Shown: positions 1-8,259 of the stretch, piece after piece
How positions within the stretch are numbered: position 1 is the stretch's first letter
Layout of the letters: each line of letters starts with the position of its first letter
NCBI GenBank assembly: GCA_017408535.1
Contig: JAFQUL010000140.1
Coordinates: forward strand, 1-20,594
DNA: 20,594 bases
Reading direction: 5' to 3'
Source: Clostridia bacterium
Lineage (GTDB): Bacteria; Bacillota; Clostridia; Oscillospirales; CAG-272
The notes under the pieces: generated by a model
The model's input: the letters and a program-made list of their open reading frames with translations, nothing else
What the model was told of the DNA's origin: nothing
Database searches by the model: none
Translations under genes and position numbers: made by a program

Positions 1-305
1 CTCTTTTCCGCAGTCCAGCCGCATTTTGATATCTTGTCGGGGGTACCGTTACCGGAGACGATGCCCACGTAATCGGCGGCCACCAGATTATCGGCATCTG
101 CCGCACTGACGGTAAATGCGCCGCGGGCCAGGATGTTTGAGGTAGTTTTATGACCCTCTGACACGCAGATGGAAATTTCATTTTCCTCGGATATTCCGCC
201 CCAGGCCGCGTTCATTGCGTTAGGAATACCGTTACAGTCATAGCTGCCGATTATCAGCACCGGCATGGGATAGAGCATTGGCTTTGAACCGAAATTCTTT
301 CTCAT
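1..305 (-). CDS. Flavin reductase-like (flavoredoxin-type) protein, C-terminus cut by window edge
   Basis: The visible 101 residues start MRKNFGSKPMLYPMPVLIIG and continue with a GIPNAMNAAWGG stretch and an ICVSEGHKTTSNIL stretch. These are typical of the FMN-binding split-barrel flavin reductase/flavoredoxin family, whose members bind FMN and act in the cytoplasm as NAD(P)H:flavin reductases or small electron-transfer proteins. The ATG at 305-303 is preceded by a good AAGGAAGG ribosome binding site on the minus strand. It lies 15 nt downstream of the acetyltransferase stop, so the two are almost certainly co-transcribed. The reading frame is open to base 1 and roughly half of a normal ~190-aa protein is missing. 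The physiological substrate cannot be told from the sequence. Confidence 0.8.
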   Translation of the reverse strand, partial: MRKNFGSKPMLYPMPVLIIGSYDCNGIPNAMNAAWGGISEENEISICVSEGHKTTSNILARGAFTVSAADADNLVAADYVGIVSGNGTPDKISKCGWTAEK

Positions 306-320
306 TTTTCTTATCCTTCC

Positions 321-812
321 TTACTTCACAAGCTCGTAGGCCATTCTGGGCGAGCCGTCACTTAAATATATTATTCCGCGGTAGCTGAAGCCTTCTCTTT
401 CTACCGCTTTTTGCATGGGGAAATTATCTCTGTGAGTATCGACTCTCAGGTGAGAATGTCTTGCCAGGGCAAACTCAACACATCTCTTGACCGTACCGCG
501 GCTGTCCGGCAAGGAGCCGTCCTTTGCTATACGGTGTATCGTTCCGTAGGGCTCGTGAGAAAGCCATTCTCCGTCAATATATCGGTATGTCGGATCCTCT
601 CCTTCTGCGAGAACAAAACAGAAAACTATCCTGCCCTCTTCATTTTCCTCACAGTAAAGCTGTCCTTTATCTATATCCTCCTCAAGCAATTCTCCCGAAG
701 GGTAATTGCCCGTCCACTGGGTAAGATTCCCTGCTCCTCTCATAAATTTCTTTGCCGATTCGTATATAGAGAGAAGCTGTTCCACATCTCTTTTTTCTGC
801 CGCTCTTATCAC
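321..812 (-). CDS. GNAT-family N-acetyltransferase
   Basis: The protein (about 163 aa from the chosen start) has the GNAT layout: an N-terminal IRAAEKRDVEQLLSIYE strand-helix, a central TIHRIAKDG strand, an SRGTVKRCVEFAL segment where acetyl-CoA pyrophosphate binds, and a C-terminal DTHRDNFPMQKAVEREGF block typical of the fold. It should transfer an acetyl group from acetyl-CoA to an unknown amine; the substrate is not predictable. The frame is open upstream to an ATG at 860, but that codon overlaps the -10 box of the promoter at 851-880, and the ATG at 842 would leave almost no leader. The GTG at 812-810, with GGAGG at 829-825 twelve bases upstream, fits the usual GNAT N-terminus best. The 12-nt spacing is a little long, so the start stays uncertain. 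First gene of a minus-strand operon with the flavin reductase-like gene. Confidence 0.82.
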   Translation of the reverse strand: MIRAAEKRDVEQLLSIYESAKKFMRGAGNLTQWTGNYPSGELLEEDIDKGQLYCEENEEGRIVFCFVLAEGEDPTYRYIDGEWLSHEPYGTIHRIAKDGSLPDSRGTVKRCVEFALARHSHLRVDTHRDNFPMQKAVEREGFSYRGIIYLSDGSPRMAYELVK

Positions 813-850
813 CCTGCCGATGTTCCTCCGTTTTTTCTTCATTACAGGAC

Positions 851-880
851 AGTATAACATTTTCCCGGTACAAAAGTCAA
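851..880 (-). promoter_or_regulatory. Sigma-A-type promoter for the acetyltransferase/flavin reductase operon
   Basis: On the minus strand a TTGACT -35 element (880-875) and a TATACT -10 element (856-851) are separated by 18 bp. Transcription would begin near 844. The promoter overlaps the ATG at 860, which is why a downstream start was chosen for the acetyltransferase. Confidence 0.65.
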
Positions 881-901
881 CAGATAAAGGGGTAAAAAGG
901 G

Positions 902-930
902 TTGTAAGTGGTCTAGTCTTGTGCTATAAT
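902..930 (+). promoter_or_regulatory. Sigma-A-type promoter (extended -10) for the serine hydrolase operon
   Basis: TTGTAA (902-907), a 17-bp spacer, and TATAAT (925-930) preceded by TG at the extended -10 position. The ATG at 929 lies inside this -10 box and cannot be the translation start of the downstream gene. The element is divergent from the minus-strand promoter at 851-880; the two -35 boxes are 21 bp apart, so one regulator could control both. Confidence 0.75.
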
Positions 931-961
931 GTATCAAAACTCAAAAAACGAGGGACACATT

Positions 962-1816
962 ATGAGTATCTTTATGGACAAGGTAAAGTCATTCATTGAA
1001 GAAAAGAATTATAACGTTTATCACTTTTCCGCAATAATCAACGGCGAGGCTGAAAATCTGCACTTCGGCAAATCAAATCCCTGCCAGAATTCCTACTCTG
1101 TGGCAAAGGCCTTTGTAGTTACCGCTGTCGGTCTGCTCTATGACAAGGGGCTTCTGTCTACCGATGAGAAGGTCACAGACATCCTGAGAAAGTATCTTCC
1201 CAAAGACATGGATGAGAGATGGGAGCTTACCACGGTGCATATGGCGCTTAAGCATAAGATCGGTCTCCCCGGCGGATTTCTTGACATTGACTGTATAGAT
1301 GCAAATGAGTTCGGCCGCGATTACCTTGGCTATATGCTTTCCCATCCCCTTGAATATACCCCCGGAGAAGCAAGCAAGTATACTGACGGTGCCTACTATC
1401 TGCTGGCGAGAATAGTTGAAGAGAAAGCAGGAATGAATATTACCGACTTTATGTGGAAGGAAATGTTCTTTGATCTCGGCTTCAGAGAGGTTGCATGGAG
1501 CGTATGTCCTATGGGACATCCTATGGGTGCCACCGGTCTTTACGTCCGTTCAGAGGATACCGTAAAGCTGGGACAGATATATCTCGAGGGCGGCACATAT
1601 AAAGGAAAGCGCTATATCTCAAAGGAATGGGCAGATATCGTTCCCGAAAGAGGATATGAGCTTTCAAGGACCGGCCGTGGACTTTCCTTTGCGAAGGGCG
1701 GTATGAGGGGACAGCAGTTGCTGGTAATTCCCGAGAAGAATATGGCTGTTGCATGGCACGCATGCATGAGCTCAGAAATAAAGCGTGAGATAATCGATCT
1801 TTGCTACGAGGACTAA
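962..1816 (+). CDS. Serine hydrolase, class C beta-lactamase/penicillin-binding-protein fold
   Basis: A 284-aa protein of the beta-lactamase-related (class C/esterase/DD-peptidase) superfamily. S46-V-A-K49 is the SxxK nucleophile motif. Y140-T-D142 occupies the usual YxN position but has Asp instead of Asn. K245-G-G247 followed by MRGQQ near residue 250 corresponds to the KTG/HxG element. No signal peptide or membrane segment is present, so it probably acts in the cytoplasm, unlike true beta-lactamases or penicillin-binding proteins; an esterase or amidase role is more likely than antibiotic resistance. The start at 962 is chosen because GAGGG lies 7 nt upstream and the promoter ends at 930. 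First gene of an operon with an MFS transporter (10-nt gap) and a phosphatase-superfamily hydrolase. Confidence 0.85.
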   Translation: MSIFMDKVKSFIEEKNYNVYHFSAIINGEAENLHFGKSNPCQNSYSVAKAFVVTAVGLLYDKGLLSTDEKVTDILRKYLPKDMDERWELTTVHMALKHKIGLPGGFLDIDCIDANEFGRDYLGYMLSHPLEYTPGEASKYTDGAYYLLARIVEEKAGMNITDFMWKEMFFDLGFREVAWSVCPMGHPMGATGLYVRSEDTVKLGQIYLEGGTYKGKRYISKEWADIVPERGYELSRTGRGLSFAKGGMRGQQLLVIPEKNMAVAWHACMSSEIKREIIDLCYED

Positions 1817-1826
1817 AGGACATAAA

Positions 1827-3065
1827 ATGACCCCAAACTATAAAAGAACCAAGCTTGCCTGCTATTCCGCCAACATTTCAATGGCTCTTGCGGGCAACGT
1901 GCCGCCGCTTTTGTTCCTCACCTTCAGAGAAATGTACGGAATATCCTATTCTCTCTTAGGCCTTCTGGTCGTGGTGAACTTTATTACTCAGCTGGTGGTA
2001 GACCTTATCTTTTCATTTTTCTCAGACAAATTCAACATTCCCGCCGCAGTAAAGACATCCCCCATTTTGTCAGTGCTGGGTCTCGGCATATTTGCACTGT
2101 GGCCCACTCTAATGCCGGAAAGCGCATATATAGGCCTGGTGATCGGAACAGTGGTCTTCTCTGCCGCCTGCGGCTTTAACGAGGTGCTGATAAGCCCGGT
2201 AATTGCCGCTATTCCCACAAAGGATCCCGACAGAGAGATGAGCAAGCTCCACTCGGTATATGCCTGGGGAGTGGTGTTTATGATAATCGTATCCACCGTT
2301 TTTCTTGCTCTTTTCGGAGGCAAGGCATGGAATATCCTTATTTTTATTCTCCTTGCCGTTCCTCTTGCATCCTTCTTCCTGTTTCTCGGTGCTGAGATAC
2401 CGGAAAAGCTGTCATCAGAGAAGGTTGAAGGGGTAGGAAAATTCTTAAAGAAACCCGTGCTTTGGCTGTGCTTCTTTGCCATCTTTCTTGGCGGTGCATC
2501 GGAATGCACGATGGCGCAGTGGATGTCGGGCTTCCTTGAGACATCTCTCAGCATCCCGAAAATATGGGGTGATATCCTTGGCGCCGCACTTTTTGCGGTT
2601 GCTCTCGGACTTGGCCGTACCCTGTACGCAAAGAGGGGAAAAAATATCGGGCGGGTGCTTTTCCTCGGTGCGGTGGGCGCCGCTGTCTGCTATCTGATAG
2701 CCGCACTCTCAGATCTTCCGCTCCTCGTGTTGCCTGCGTCTGCCTTTACCGGCTTCTGTGTGTCAATGATGTGGCCGGGAAGTCTGGTGGTCGCATCTGA
2801 CAGAATACCTGACGGCGGGGTATTTATCTTCGCTATGATGGCTGCAGGCGGTGATCTCGGTGCATCGGTCGGCCCTCAGCTTATAGGTGTTATCACCGAC
2901 CTTATCGCCTCATCAGAGAAGGCCGCCGCAGGTGCAGCAGCCATTGGTATTACCCCGGAGACGCTGGGTATGAAGGCCGGTATGCTTACAGCTGCCCTTT
3001 TCCCGATTATCGCCATTCCCGTATACTTCTATATAATGCGTTCGGGAAAGCGTGAAAAGTATTGA
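1827..3065 (+). CDS. MFS transporter
   Basis: A 412-aa integral membrane protein with about 12 hydrophobic segments in two halves separated by a charged loop near residues 190-210. This is the size and topology of the major facilitator superfamily. The loop between segments 2 and 3 carries an FSDKF motif, a version of the MFS signature loop. It would move a small molecule across the cytoplasmic membrane, probably by proton coupling; the substrate is unknown. The start has AAAGGA 7 nt upstream and lies 10 nt after the serine hydrolase stop, indicating one transcript. Being flanked by two cytoplasmic hydrolases suggests import of a compound that they then process, which is inference only. Confidence 0.87.
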   Translation: MTPNYKRTKLACYSANISMALAGNVPPLLFLTFREMYGISYSLLGLLVVVNFITQLVVDLIFSFFSDKFNIPAAVKTSPILSVLGLGIFALWPTLMPESAYIGLVIGTVVFSAACGFNEVLISPVIAAIPTKDPDREMSKLHSVYAWGVVFMIIVSTVFLALFGGKAWNILIFILLAVPLASFFLFLGAEIPEKLSSEKVEGVGKFLKKPVLWLCFFAIFLGGASECTMAQWMSGFLETSLSIPKIWGDILGAALFAVALGLGRTLYAKRGKNIGRVLFLGAVGAAVCYLIAALSDLPLLVLPASAFTGFCVSMMWPGSLVVASDRIPDGGVFIFAMMAAGGDLGASVGPQLIGVITDLIASSEKAAAGAAAIGITPETLGMKAGMLTAALFPIIAIPVYFYIMRSGKREKY

Positions 3066-3090
3066 TCCGCCGCAAAAAGCACTGTGATCG

Positions 3091-3150
3091 CATGCCTGTA
3101 TGAAGGATGACATAAGAGAAGATCTCATAAAAATCTGTTACGAAAGCTGA
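3091..3150 (+). pseudogene. Relic of a second serine-hydrolase C-terminus
   Basis: In the gap after the MFS gene the frame beginning at 3091 reads HACMKDDIREDLIKICYES then TGA. The intact serine hydrolase at 962-1816 ends HACMSSEIKREIIDLCYED then stop. Nine of 19 residues are identical, most others are conservative, and both stop at the same place. A further weak match upstream is interrupted by an in-frame TGA at 3085-3087. No ribosome binding site or full-length frame exists. This is most simply the tail of a decayed paralogue of the serine hydrolase that once followed the transporter gene. Confidence 0.6.
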
Positions 3151-3182
3151 TATTCTAATAACATACATAGTGAGGTAGAAAA

Positions 3183-3980
3183 ATGGCAGATCATTTTAAC
3201 AAATATCATCTTAAGCATTTCGCCGGTATTATAGCGGATTGCATGGAGATTCCGCTTCCCGGAGAATACGCCCCCGGTGTCAAATGGGTGTCGAAAATAT
3301 TAAAGGACCGCCTTGGCGGAAAGGCTGAGCGGGCTATCCTTTATCACGCAGATGCGGTGGGAATGCACATGTGGCAGAAATACACCGATCTGTTTGCACC
3401 GGTCCATAAGCACACTTCTCTTGCCCTTCCCTTCTGCAGCACTCTTGAGCCGGTCACTCCCGTCGCACATGCGTCTATGTATACCGGCCTTACACCTGAG
3501 GAGCACGGAATAAAGACATACGTTCGTCCGCGGCTTCTCTGCAGTACTCTTTACGACGAGATGATAAAGGCAGGTCTGCGCACAGTCATAGTGGCTCAGG
3601 AGGATTCCTCATTTCTGCATTTATTCAGCGGGCGGGATATAAAATCATATGAATGTGTCACAAGCTTTGACACGGTAAGCACTGCACTGAAGGTAATAGA
3701 AGAGGATGACTACGATCTTCTCAGCATTCACGTGTTCGATTACGACACAGCCGCGCACAACTGCGGTCCTGAAGCAAAAGAGTCAAAGAACGCGATCGCC
3801 TTTGAGGCAGAGGGCTTTGACAAAATAGTAACCGCCGCAAAGAAATACGGAAACGGAAGGAATGCCCTCATATCATATTCTCCCGATCACGGTCAGCATC
3901 TCGTAGAGCCCGGTAAAGGAGACCATTTATTTGAGATACCTGAGGACATGAATATAGTTCATTTCTTTGGAACGATATAA
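3183..3980 (+). CDS. Alkaline phosphatase/nucleotide pyrophosphatase superfamily hydrolase
   Basis: A 265-aa protein with the metal ligands expected for the alkaline phosphatase/nucleotide pyrophosphatase-phosphodiesterase superfamily: D57 in HADAVG, D188-x3-H192 in DYDTAAH, D235-H236 in SPDHG and H248 in GDH. The STLEPVTPVAHASMYTG segment around T92 is the nucleophile region. It would hydrolyse a phosphomonoester or phosphodiester with two divalent metal ions. There is no signal peptide, which is unusual for the best-known members and suggests a cytoplasmic substrate. GAGGT lies 6 nt upstream of the ATG. It is last in the operon with the serine hydrolase and MFS transporter. The exact substrate is unknown; a phosphonate- or phosphoglycerate-type enzyme of the same fold is possible. 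Confidence 0.8.
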   Translation: MADHFNKYHLKHFAGIIADCMEIPLPGEYAPGVKWVSKILKDRLGGKAERAILYHADAVGMHMWQKYTDLFAPVHKHTSLALPFCSTLEPVTPVAHASMYTGLTPEEHGIKTYVRPRLLCSTLYDEMIKAGLRTVIVAQEDSSFLHLFSGRDIKSYECVTSFDTVSTALKVIEEDDYDLLSIHVFDYDTAAHNCGPEAKESKNAIAFEAEGFDKIVTAAKKYGNGRNALISYSPDHGQHLVEPGKGDHLFEIPEDMNIVHFFGTI

Positions 3981-3996
3981 AAGCATAAATCAGTAC

Positions 3997-4028
3997 AAGA
4001 AAGGCCCGGATGACTCCGGGCCTTTCTT
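3997..4028. terminator. Bidirectional rho-independent terminator between convergent operons
   Basis: A perfect 14-bp inverted repeat (3997-4010 with 4015-4028) with the GC core GGCCCGGA and a 4-nt loop. It is followed on the plus strand by TTATTTTAT and ends just before the stop codon of the convergent gene at 4032, so it can serve both operons. Confidence 0.9.
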
Positions 4029-4031
4029 ATT

Positions 4032-5174
4032 TTATACATTTTCTGCGATGCTGTCCTCTGACAACTTTTCTCTGCGGTTAAGGGCTTCCTTGATAAGACG
4101 GTAAACGGTAGCCGCTATCGGCACACTGAGAATAATACCGAGAATACCCATAAGCGCACCGCCGACAGTAACTGCCGCCAGCACCCATATTGCGGGAAGA
4201 CCGATAGAGCCGCCCACCACTCTCGGGTAAATGAGGTTTCCCTCAAGCTGCTGAAGCACGAGAATAAACACGATGAAAAGAAGTGCTTTGACGGGGGACT
4301 CGGTCAGTATCATTACCGCACCAACGATAGCACCTATATATGCACCTGCTACAGGAATAAGTGCAGTAAAACCGATAAGCGCACCTATCATACCCGAGTA
4401 GGGGAAACGGAATATCAACATTCCGAGGGTGCAGAGCACACCGAGAATTAGCGCCTCGGTACACTGACCCACGATATATTTGTGAAAGCTGTCATTGAGC
4501 ACGTGGAATACCTCGGCGAGCTTACTGCTTATCTTCCGAGGTAAATAGCCTACGGTTATTCTGCGAGCCTGACTTATAAGCTTCTCCTTACTGTAGAGGA
4601 GGTATACAGAAAAGATAACAGACAGAAAAACGGTGATAACTATAGATATTACCGAGGACACAGCCGAAACCACAACGTTTACGGCTCCTCCGATGCCTGC
4701 CCCCACGGTATTGATGATGGTAGTGATGTGTGCCATCCAGTCAATGGATAAAAGCTGTGCGATAATATCTGCGGGAAGAAGCTCACGTATCCACTGGCTT
4801 TTCAGAGCTTTCATTATCAGGGGCGGTATCTCTGACACGAGAAACTTTACACACAAGAACAGCTCGGGGACTATGAGATATACTACCGCACCGATGATGA
4901 TAATAAAGGTGACGATAGCACCGACCATACACAGAGGGCGTCTGGTCTTCCCGATAAAGGTGCTTCTGTCCTTTTTCGGGAAATAATGCCGCTCAAAGAA
5001 GGACATAAGCATATTGATGACGTAGGCTATTGCAAGCCCCGCAAACAGCGGGCTGAGCGCACTGAATGCCGCCGATATAACGGCTGAGATACCGCTCCAG
5101 TAGAATATGCACAGGAACAGTAAAAACACTGTCACAGCTACCCTGAAGCAGTTTTTCCAGGTGATGATATTCAT
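4032..5174 (-). CDS. AI-2E family transporter (PerM/YtvI-like membrane protein)
   Basis: A 380-aa membrane protein with about eight hydrophobic segments and the C-terminal signature of the AI-2E/PerM family, seen as LQQLEGNLIYPRVVGGSIGLP followed by the AVTVGGALMGILG helix. Family members have been linked to autoinducer-2 export and to ion/proton antiport; which applies here cannot be told. AAAGGACG lies just upstream of the ATG. It starts 29 nt after the stop of the MacB-like ABC gene and is probably co-transcribed with it. Transcription ends at the shared hairpin at 3997-4028. Confidence 0.88.
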   Translation of the reverse strand: MNIITWKNCFRVAVTVFLLFLCIFYWSGISAVISAAFSALSPLFAGLAIAYVINMLMSFFERHYFPKKDRSTFIGKTRRPLCMVGAIVTFIIIIGAVVYLIVPELFLCVKFLVSEIPPLIMKALKSQWIRELLPADIIAQLLSIDWMAHITTIINTVGAGIGGAVNVVVSAVSSVISIVITVFLSVIFSVYLLYSKEKLISQARRITVGYLPRKISSKLAEVFHVLNDSFHKYIVGQCTEALILGVLCTLGMLIFRFPYSGMIGALIGFTALIPVAGAYIGAIVGAVMILTESPVKALLFIVFILVLQQLEGNLIYPRVVGGSIGLPAIWVLAAVTVGGALMGILGIILSVPIAATVYRLIKEALNRREKLSEDSIAENV

Positions 5175-5203
5175 TTTACGTCCTTTCAGCTGCCGTTATT
5201 TAA

Positions 5204-8200
5204 TTATTCGGTTCTGAGTGCAACCACGGGATCCTTCTTTGCGGCACTTCTTGAAGGAATGATACCGGAGATGAGAGTAAGGATCACGCTGATAGCCACA
5301 AGGATCACAGCACCTGATACGGGAAGCGTTGCGTTAAGTGTCGCTATACCTGTCAGGGCATGGAGAATAAGATTTATCGGGATGCAGAGAAGATACGTTA
5401 CAGTCACGCCGAGAAGCCCCGAGGTAAAGCCGATTATAACCGTCTCGGCATTAAACATACCGGAGACATTTCTCTTTGATGCACCGATTGCTCTGAGTAT
5501 ACCGATCTCCTTTGTTCTCTCCTGTACCGAGATAAGAGTGATGACCGCGATCATTATAGATGACACCACAAGAGAAATAGATACGAAGGCTATAAGAACG
5601 TAGGTTATAGCATTGATTATCGTGGTGATGGAGGACATCATTATTCCGAGATAATCGGTGTATTTTATCTCCTTAAGCTCGTCAACGGTGCTGTTGTAGG
5701 AATCTATTGCGGCGGTGATCACGTCCTTGTTCTCAAAGGTGGTAGCATAAATGTTGATCGCAGAGGGATATTCGGTATCAACGAATCCGAGCTTCTTGAG
5801 ATTAGTCTCATAATCAGACTCGGAGAACTTCATTACCTCATCGTAATACAGGGCACACTGCTCGGTGGTATACCCCGCCATAGCCATATCAAGAGCACCT
5901 GAAAGCTGCTCGGTGGTCATCGCCGACATCTGTGCCGCAACCTCGGAGGCGTACTGAAGAGTTATACGCTCTGCGACAAGCTGTCCGAACAGCTCGCTGA
6001 GCTCCTCGTCACTCATGGCAGAAAGATAGGCTCTGATCTCTTCCTCCTTTACACTCATCTGTGCTTTCATACCCTCGATAAGGGTATTCTCGATATTTTC
6101 GCGGGTGAGACCGCTCATCATGGTCTCAAGCTGACCCTCGATAAATCCTGCGGGAGGTATTGAACTGATCTTTACAAAGGTATCCGCTTTACCTGTACTG
6201 TCAAGCTCACTGACATATTCTCTGAAAGCGGCCTCCTTGGCTGAATCGTCAAGTTCCCCCTGAGTCTCCTTAAAGGGAAGTCCGGTGAATATATCTGTAT
6301 GGGGAGAATCAAGCTGTGCTTTTATTGCCGCAGAATCGCCTGCGTTTTCGATAACGTGGCGGGTCAGCGCGGAGGTGTAGCAGATATTACCCGTAAGCAT
6401 ATGGGTACTTGCATCCTCTCTCGGACGGATGATACCCACGACCTTAAGGGTCATCGCATTATCGTAAAGATATCTCAGCCCCGCCTCTGTGTCTCTGAGG
6501 TCGGTATAACAGCCGAGAGTCTCGTCATAGCTGTAACAATCGGGATTGAGGATGACCTTATACTCTCTCGAGCATATCTCCTCATAGCTCCATCTGTTGT
6601 CGCTCTTTTCCAGCTCCGCACCGTTAAGAGCGGCATTGGCAAGCTTATCCATCTCCTCCTCGGGAAGAAGGCCGAGAGCGTAAAGTGTAACATCGTCAAG
6701 CTCGTTATACTCATCCACAACAAGAACTACCTCGTCGTATCTCTCCGGGAACTTTCCGTATACCGTCTCGTACTGATCGAGTATAAGATCATTTATCTCA
6801 GCGCCGTTATCTCCCGGCAGCATCTCCTGCCAGAGGCTGCGTGTCATTGACGTAGACATTGAGCCCATCGGGGACATTTCCTGCATAGCGGACATTGCCG
6901 ACATATCTATCTTCATATACTTGAGCATCAGATCCATGAGGATCTCCTCAGTTTCAGAACGAAGGATCTTGCCGTCATCGTTTTTGGTATATACGAGAAT
7001 ATCTATGGGATAGGAGTACTGTATTCCGTTTATGGCAGAAGCAAGCTCTGAGTCTTTCTTATCCATTTCCGCCTTGATAAATTCATTGAAGGACTTAAGA
7101 TCGTTTTCAGCCTCCTCAATGCTGTTCATTGCAGTTATCATATCGTAAAGTGCGGATTTTTTGTACACAGCATCCTTTTCGTGACCCTCTCCGCCGGTAG
7201 ATACGTTCATAAAGGCGTTCATAAGTGAGGAAAGCTCTACCGTTGATGCTTCAAGAGTAAGGGGGTATGCTGACAGGGTGCTTTCCTGCACATCATTGAT
7301 GTACGCTGTCATTCCTGCAGACATAGCCATTATAAGGGCAATACCGATGATTCCGATAGAACCAGCAAATGACGTAAGTGCTGTGCGGCCCTTTTTGGAT
7401 ATGAGATTTTTAAGGGAAAGCATAAATGAGGTGCCAAAGGACAGGGAAGGTTTTTTGGCCTTCTTTGCCCTTTTTTCTTTGTTATCACCGCCAAGGGAAC
7501 GTCCCGAGCCCTGAGGTGCCATTCTGAGCTCCTCCGGGGTGATGGGACGGGAATCGGACACTATTCTTCCGTCCAGCATACGGATTATTCTGCTTGAATA
7601 CTTTTCCGCAAGGTCAGGGTTATGAGTAACCATTATAACAAGGCGGTCACGGGAGATATTCTTGAGTATCTCCATTACCTGTACACTGGTCTCGGTATCG
7701 AGCGCTCCTGTGGGCTCGTCGGCCAGAATTATATCCGGATCATTTACAAGTGCTCTGGCTATTGCCACTCTCTGCATCTGTCCGCCGGACATCTCACCCG
7801 GCTTTTTCTTTATCTGATCGCCAAGTCCTACTGCGGTAAGCGCATCCTTGGCCCTTCTTCTTCTCTCGGCCTTAGGTACTCCTGACAGCGCCAGTGCAAG
7901 CTCAACGTTGCTGAGCACAGTCTGGTGAGGAATAAGATTATAGCTCTGAAACACAAATCCGACGGAATGGTTTCTGTAGGCATCCCAGTCTCTGTCCTTA
8001 AAGGACTTAGTGGAACGGCCACGGATGAGCAAGTCTCCCTCGGTATATCCGTCAAGGCCGCCGATAATATTGAGCATCGTTGTTTTGCCGCAGCCGGATG
8101 GGCCGAGGATAGACACGAATTCATTTCTTCTGAATCTCATTGATACCCCACGGAGAGCGTGTACCGTTTCACCGCCTGTGGGATAGTCCTTTCTGATGCT

Positions 8201-8215
8201 TCTTAACTCTAACAA
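5204..8215 (-). CDS. MacB/FtsX-type ABC transporter, ATPase fused to permease
   Basis: A 1003-aa single-chain half-transporter. The N-terminal ATPase has Walker A GPSGCGKT (38-45), Q-loop Q90, signature MSGGQ (142-146, Met replacing the usual Leu), Walker B IILADE (162-167) and switch H198, and belongs to the LolD/MacB type. After a basic linker, TM1 spans about 282-303, an extracytoplasmic domain of about 560 residues follows, and TM2-4 with an FtsX-like core lie at about 871-988. The topology is that of mechanotransmission ABC proteins that act on substrates outside the membrane (peptide or antibiotic efflux, lipoprotein or cell-wall functions). The start is TTG at 8215-8213 with AAGGGAAG upstream; the resulting LELRSIRKDY is the usual N-terminus and no ATG is suitable. 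The ectodomain carries a Met-rich tract at 427-465. Co-transcribed with the AI-2E-family gene. Confidence 0.92.
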   Translation of the reverse strand: MLELRSIRKDYPTGGETVHALRGVSMRFRRNEFVSILGPSGCGKTTMLNIIGGLDGYTEGDLLIRGRSTKSFKDRDWDAYRNHSVGFVFQSYNLIPHQTVLSNVELALALSGVPKAERRRRAKDALTAVGLGDQIKKKPGEMSGGQMQRVAIARALVNDPDIILADEPTGALDTETSVQVMEILKNISRDRLVIMVTHNPDLAEKYSSRIIRMLDGRIVSDSRPITPEELRMAPQGSGRSLGGDNKEKRAKKAKKPSLSFGTSFMLSLKNLISKKGRTALTSFAGSIGIIGIALIMAMSAGMTAYINDVQESTLSAYPLTLEASTVELSSLMNAFMNVSTGGEGHEKDAVYKKSALYDMITAMNSIEEAENDLKSFNEFIKAEMDKKDSELASAINGIQYSYPIDILVYTKNDDGKILRSETEEILMDLMLKYMKIDMSAMSAMQEMSPMGSMSTSMTRSLWQEMLPGDNGAEINDLILDQYETVYGKFPERYDEVVLVVDEYNELDDVTLYALGLLPEEEMDKLANAALNGAELEKSDNRWSYEEICSREYKVILNPDCYSYDETLGCYTDLRDTEAGLRYLYDNAMTLKVVGIIRPREDASTHMLTGNICYTSALTRHVIENAGDSAAIKAQLDSPHTDIFTGLPFKETQGELDDSAKEAAFREYVSELDSTGKADTFVKISSIPPAGFIEGQLETMMSGLTRENIENTLIEGMKAQMSVKEEEIRAYLSAMSDEELSELFGQLVAERITLQYASEVAAQMSAMTTEQLSGALDMAMAGYTTEQCALYYDEVMKFSESDYETNLKKLGFVDTEYPSAINIYATTFENKDVITAAIDSYNSTVDELKEIKYTDYLGIMMSSITTIINAITYVLIAFVSISLVVSSIMIAVITLISVQERTKEIGILRAIGASKRNVSGMFNAETVIIGFTSGLLGVTVTYLLCIPINLILHALTGIATLNATLPVSGAVILVAISVILTLISGIIPSRSAAKKDPVVALRTE

Positions 8216-8259
8216 ATTGATGCTTCCCTTCTCTAAAAAAAGATAAAATTTCCATATTA

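Noticed and set aside
929..961. Upstream extension of the serine hydrolase to the ATG at 929
   Set aside because: That ATG overlaps the TATAAT box and would precede the transcription start; the ATG at 962 has a good ribosome binding site.
1988..2554. A 188-codon open frame on the minus strand inside the MFS gene
   Set aside because: Low-complexity, Arg/Ser-rich translation with no family resemblance, opposite an obvious membrane transporter.
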